Of a stretch of DNA of 5,004 nt, positions 1 through 5,004 are shown in pieces; positions within the stretch are counted from its first letter, which is position 1; each line of letters opens with the position of its first letter. The DNA is from Chloroflexota bacterium (GTDB taxonomy: Bacteria; Chloroflexota; Limnocylindria; Limnocylindrales; CSP1-4). The notes under the pieces were generated by a model. It worked only from the letters and a program-made list of their open reading frames with translations. It was not told the origin of the DNA and did not search any database. Location: positions 1 to 5,004 of the forward strand of contig JAKAHX010000168.1 of the NCBI GenBank assembly GCA_021814735.1, in the 5' to 3' direction. Made by a program: the position numbers and the translations under genes.

Positions 1-297
1 CATCCCCTGCAGGTACGGAAGCATGAAGGCGAAGACCTGGCTGACGCCGAACGCCTCCACGAACGACGCGATGCCGTAGAGCGTGAGCAGGACCACCCAC
101 GACTGGCGCGCCCTCGTGCCATGCGCCGCGCCGGTCGCCGGGCCACTTGCCACGCCAACGGCCGGGCGATCCCCCCTCCCTGCCGCCGGGCCATTCGCCG
201 CGCCGCCAGCCGGCCCGCTCCCCCTCTCTGCCGCCGGGCCACTCGCCGCACCAACGACCGGGCGTTCCCTGGCGCCGATCCCCGTGGGCCCCTTCAC
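1..297 (-). CDS. MFS-type transporter, N-terminal part (3' end outside window)
   Basis: Partial gene encoding the first 99 residues of a probable major facilitator superfamily membrane transporter; substrate unknown. From about residue 67 the translation becomes strongly hydrophobic (WVVLLTLYGIASF, then VEAFGVSQVFAFMLPYLQGM), which looks like the first transmembrane helix and the following periplasmic/TM2 boundary of MFS proteins with the 'GxSQVFAFxLPYL' style of N-terminus. Residues 1-60 are Gly/Ala/Pro-rich, without hydrophobic segments, and include three 16-residue repeats. The start chosen is GTG at 297, which overlaps the TGA stop of the upstream gene as GTGA, a typical coupled start. 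An in-frame GTG at 153 would remove most of the repeats and is a real alternative. The family call rests on one helix, so it is moderate; the frame itself is well supported by the membrane-like sequence. Confidence 0.6.
   Translation of the reverse strand, partial: MKGPTGIGARERPVVGAASGPAAERGSGPAGGAANGPAAGRGDRPAVGVASGPATGAAHGTRARQSWVVLLTLYGIASFVEAFGVSQVFAFMLPYLQGM
133..276 (-). repeat. 48-bp tandem repeat, three copies, in frame (16 residues each)
   Basis: Three adjacent units at 133-180, 181-228 and 229-276 share exact 48-base spacing; for example, GCCGGGCC recurs at 137-144, 185-192 and 233-240 on the plus strand. Read on the minus strand in the transporter frame, the units give GARERPVVGAASGPAA, ERGSGPAGGAANGPAA and GRGDRPAVGVASGPAT. 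The copies have diverged, but the GxAxGPA ending is kept and no stop or frameshift has appeared. The period is a multiple of three, so copy-number change would keep the transporter frame open. Whether the repeat is translated depends on the transporter start (297 or 153). Confidence 0.85.
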
Positions 298-626
298 ATC
301 CCGCGGGCCTGGCGACGATCGAGCAGGAGCTGCAGCCGGTCGAGGGCATCGCGCAGGCGGAGCGCGTCGTCCGAGTCCCACGCGTCGAGCACCGAGTCCC
401 GCGCACCGAACGCGGCGCGCGCCCGCCGGGCGGCCGCCAGCAGGTCGGCCCGGTCACCGTCCTCGAAGGCAACCACCAGCGGCTCGAACAGCGCGGCCCA
501 GCGCGCCTGCCCCAGGAGGCGCAGCGACGCGGTCGCGTCCCGCACCAGTCGCGCGACCAGCAGCGCCGCCTCGTCGAGCGTCGGGTCCTGCCAGCGAGGC
601 GGTCCCGGAGGGCGACCCGGACTCAC
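294..626 (-). CDS. hypothetical 110-residue helical protein
   Basis: I do not recognise this protein. It begins with a Pro/Gly/Arg-rich segment (residues 1-14) followed by what look like three amphipathic helices (roughly 15-50, 55-75 and 83-106), rich in Ala, Leu, Arg and Asp. There is no signal peptide, membrane span, cysteine or recognisable catalytic motif. The GTG at 626 is the first usual start in an open frame that continues upstream into the 3' end of the preceding gene; the ribosome binding site before it is weak. The ORF starts 58 bases after the stop of the DUF6941-like gene, and its TGA overlaps the GTG of the transporter (GTGA), suggesting translational coupling and a shared transcript. 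Strand, position and overlap make it likely to be real, but function cannot be inferred. Confidence 0.6.
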   Translation of the reverse strand: MSPGRPPGPPRWQDPTLDEAALLVARLVRDATASLRLLGQARWAALFEPLVVAFEDGDRADLLAAARRARAAFGARDSVLDAWDSDDALRLRDALDRLQLLLDRRQARGM

Positions 627-684
627 CGGACCGCGTGACAGCCCGCGAGCCAGGACAGGTCGCGCGAGCGCGAGGGCAGGCCTC

Positions 685-1143
685 TCACGCGCGACCGGTG
701 GGTGGCGGGAAGGGCGGCACGACCCCGCTGCCGGGCGCCGCGGAGGTTCGCTCGAGGGTGAGCGTCATCCGCTTGCGCTCGGAACCCGCGATCAGGATGC
801 GCAGCGAGTACTCCCCGGGTTCCGCGAACGTCAGGTTCCACAGGTCGAGGGCGAACGTCACCGACGTGTCTCCCCCGCCCGTGGCCCAACCGTCCGCCCG
901 GATCTGCGCCTCGGCACGCGACAGCTCCGTCCCGTTCGGGGCAAGCAGGACGAACCGCAGCTCGTGGTCCTGACCGAGCTCGGCCGCCGTGACGGTCAGG
1001 CCGATGACCAGCGCCAGGTGCGGATGCACCAGGGGGAACGATGGACCGCCGATGCGGGTCACCCCGCCGCCGAGCACGTTGAACTTCTGGCCCGGGCGGG
1101 CGTCCGCCGCGTCGGCGAGAAACGCGAAATCGATGGATGGCAT
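685..1143 (-). CDS. DUF6941-like small beta-rich protein
   Basis: A 152-residue protein resembling the DUF6941 family, small proteins of unknown function found widely in bacteria. Seen in the sequence: the opening MPSIDFAFLADAADA followed by KFNVLGGG (20-27), the FPLVHPHLAL stretch (36-45), then alternating beta-like segments and a late PGEYSLRILIAG strand (about 116-127). This is the usual order for the family and suggests a single beta-sandwich domain. The last 20 or so residues are Pro/Gly-rich and probably disordered. No signal peptide or membrane helix is visible, so it is likely cytoplasmic. The ATG at 1143 is chosen because the conserved N-terminal pattern starts immediately, and AGGA lies 7 bases upstream. 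It follows uvrA by 65 bases on the same strand with no clear terminator between them. The family call comes from recalled pattern, not a search; biochemical role unknown. Confidence 0.7.
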   Translation of the reverse strand: MPSIDFAFLADAADARPGQKFNVLGGGVTRIGGPSFPLVHPHLALVIGLTVTAAELGQDHELRFVLLAPNGTELSRAEAQIRADGWATGGGDTSVTFALDLWNLTFAEPGEYSLRILIAGSERKRMTLTLERTSAAPGSGVVPPFPPPTGRA

Positions 1144-1149
1144 GGGTGG

Positions 1150-1155
1150 ATCCTA
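1150..1155 (-). promoter_or_regulatory. TAGGAT upstream of DUF6941-like gene: RBS or leaderless -10
   Basis: On the minus strand the hexamer TAGGAT sits 6 bases before the ATG at 1143. It can be read as a Shine-Dalgarno core (AGGA, 7 bases from ATG) or as a -10 box of the TANNNT form at the distance seen for leaderless genes. The Shine-Dalgarno reading is simpler; the sequence alone cannot separate them, and no convincing -35 is seen. Confidence 0.4.
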
Positions 1156-1208
1156 CCGTGCCGCACCGCGCCCCTGCCGGCCCGCGTCGAACGGCGTGGC
1201 CCGGGCGT

Positions 1209-4226
<3,018 letters not shown>

Positions 4227-4234
4227 ACGGGATT

Positions 4235-4240
4235 AGTGTA
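4235..4240 (-). promoter_or_regulatory. putative -10 box for uvrA (leaderless)
   Basis: TACACT on the minus strand matches TATAAT at four of six positions, including the key TA...T. It ends 8 bases before the uvrA ATG, so transcription would begin at or within a base or two of the start codon. The leader has no Shine-Dalgarno (the bases before ATG are AATCCCGT), which is consistent with a leaderless mRNA. No good TTGACA-like -35 is present at 16-18 bases; that region is occupied by the palindrome at 4257-4272. Short AT-leaning hexamers occur by chance, so confidence is modest. Confidence 0.45.
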
Positions 4241-4256
4241 GCCGGTCGGCACGAAA

Positions 4257-4272
4257 TAGCACAGATGTGCTA
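4257..4272. promoter_or_regulatory. 16-bp perfect interrupted palindrome, candidate operator upstream of uvrA
   Basis: The plus strand reads TAGCACAGATGTGCTA: 7-base arms TAGCACA and TGTGCTA that are exact reverse complements, separated by GA. It begins 30 bases upstream of the uvrA ATG, covers the expected -35 zone of the TACACT box, and its outer edge contains the TAG stop of the decarboxylase. The core GCAC-N4-GTGC has the same geometry as the Gram-positive LexA box core GAAC-N4-GTTC, differing at one base per half site. uvrA is a classic SOS gene, so a LexA-type operator is plausible (inference). The alternative is a weak terminator for the decarboxylase: a 6-bp stem with a 4-base loop followed by TTT on the minus strand. 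The palindrome is certain; its role is not. Confidence 0.5.
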
Positions 4273-5004
4273 GTCCTCGAACGACGGCAGGCGCTGCCCC
4301 TCGAGCCAGGCCTCGGCCTCGCGCCTGGGGCGCACGAGCACGGCCCGGCCGTGGCTGATGGCGACCTCGGCGGGCGCGGCGTGCGACAGGAACCATGGCA
4401 TCGACTGCGTGTATCCGTAGGCCCCCGTGTCGAGCGCCACCACGAGATCGCCGGGACGGGGCTCCGGGAAGGCGTCGACCCGGTCGAGCACGTCCAGCCC
4501 GGTGCAGAGGGGACCCACGACGTCCACGGGGACGCGCGGGCGGACGGCGGGTGCTGCGGCCGGTGCGTCGGGGGGCACGCTCGACCGGCCAGGGGGATCG
4601 GCCGAGCCACCGGCGGTGCCGATCGAGTCGGCTTCGGGCGCTGCGAACGCCGGCTCGGACCCGTCCGTCCGAGCCGCCGGGATCAGCCGGAGCCGATGGC
4701 GGCGCCCGACGAGCGCCGGGGCCAGCAGGTGGTTGATCCCCCCGTCGAGCACCGCGACGCGCCGCCCCGGCAGGCGCTTCACGTCCACCACCCGCGCGAG
4801 GTACGCGCCCGCGGGCCCCACCAGGAACCGCCCCGGCTCCAGGATGACGCGCACGCCGCGCGTGACCGGATCCGAGGCCAGTGCCTCGTCCAGCTGGGCG
4901 AGGAGCGTGCCCAGACGCGCCGTGTCGAGCGGGATGTCGTCGTCCGCGTACGGGATCCCGAGACCGCCGCCCGCGTCAACGACCCTGAGCGCGAAGCCCG
5001 CCTC
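4270..5004 (-). CDS. fold-type III PLP-dependent decarboxylase, C-terminal part (5' end outside window)
   Basis: The last 244 residues of an enzyme of the Orn/DAP/Arg decarboxylase group 2 family, which uses pyridoxal phosphate to decarboxylate amino acids. The frame is open to the window edge, so the start and the PLP-binding lysine are missing. Visible in order (partial numbering): VVDAGGGLGIPY (8-19), the glycine-rich PLP phosphate loop; EPGRFLVGPAG (56-66), the conserved EPGR; VLDGGINHLL (85-94); GPLCTGLDVL (164-173) with the active-site Cys167; and DTGAYGYT, with the Tyr expected to contact PLP. The CTGLD sequence replaces the CESGD of lysine-pathway LysA and is closer to the exosortase-associated, PvsE/BtrK-like branch, so diaminopimelate is probably not the substrate. 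A 45-residue Ala/Pro/Gly-rich insert (113-157) precedes GPLC. It ends 43 bases before uvrA, on the same strand. Confidence 0.88.
   Translation of the reverse strand, partial: EAGFALRVVDAGGGLGIPYADDDIPLDTARLGTLLAQLDEALASDPVTRGVRVILEPGRFLVGPAGAYLARVVDVKRLPGRRVAVLDGGINHLLAPALVGRRHRLRLIPAARTDGSEPAFAAPEADSIGTAGGSADPPGRSSVPPDAPAAAPAVRPRVPVDVVGPLCTGLDVLDRVDAFPEPRPGDLVVALDTGAYGYTQSMPWFLSHAAPAEVAISHGRAVLVRPRREAEAWLEGQRLPSFED

Noticed and set aside
627..684. GC-rich inverted-repeat fragments (CGCGCGAGCGCG) between the two small genes
   Set aside because: The stem is only about 4 bp with no T tract. Such matches are expected by chance in DNA of this composition.
1144..1208. A terminator after uvrA
   Set aside because: The gap is GC-rich with no clear stem followed by T residues, so termination here cannot be supported.
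4257..4272. The palindrome as a strong Rho-independent terminator
   Set aside because: The stem is only 6 bp with a 4-base loop, about half A/T, and is followed by only three T residues, so it would be a weak terminator at best. A binding-site role fits its position better.

Overview
This is a compact, very GC-rich stretch in which every supported gene lies on the minus strand. Reading in the direction of transcription (high to low coordinates), it holds: the C-terminal part of a fold-type III PLP-dependent decarboxylase (4270-5004, its 5' part outside the window); a complete uvrA for nucleotide excision repair (1209-4226); a 152-residue beta-rich protein that looks like the DUF6941 family (685-1143); an unrecognised 110-residue helical protein (294-626); and the N-terminus of an MFS-type membrane transporter (1-297, running off the left edge). 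Gaps between genes are 43, 65 and 58 bases, and the last pair overlaps by 4 bases (GTGA). There is no gene-free stretch over 300 bases and no RNA gene, insertion sequence or CRISPR array.

The organism is a high-GC bacterium. The style of the UvrA, the DUF6941-like neighbour and the lack of a Shine-Dalgarno sequence before uvrA would suit a high-GC Chloroflexota lineage. This is a low-confidence impression, because no marker here settles the phylum.

No shared pathway is evident. uvrA is housekeeping DNA repair. The decarboxylase resembles the polyamine/exosortase-associated or secondary-metabolite branch of the LysA superfamily more than lysine-making LysA. The two small proteins and the transporter have no obvious link to repair.

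The most notable non-coding feature is a perfect 7-2-7 inverted repeat (4257-4272), beginning 30 bases upstream of the uvrA start and overlapping the decarboxylase stop codon. It lies over the expected -35 region of a -10-like hexamer (4235-4240) that ends 8 bases before the uvrA ATG. The arrangement fits a leaderless uvrA transcript controlled by a repressor, and the spacing resembles a Gram-positive-type LexA (SOS) box. The other oddities are a three-copy 48-bp in-frame tandem repeat that would add about 60 disordered residues to the transporter N-terminus, a cysteine-to-aspartate change in one UvrA zinc site, and a 45-residue low-complexity insert in the decarboxylase. I see no clear evidence of a new multi-gene system.
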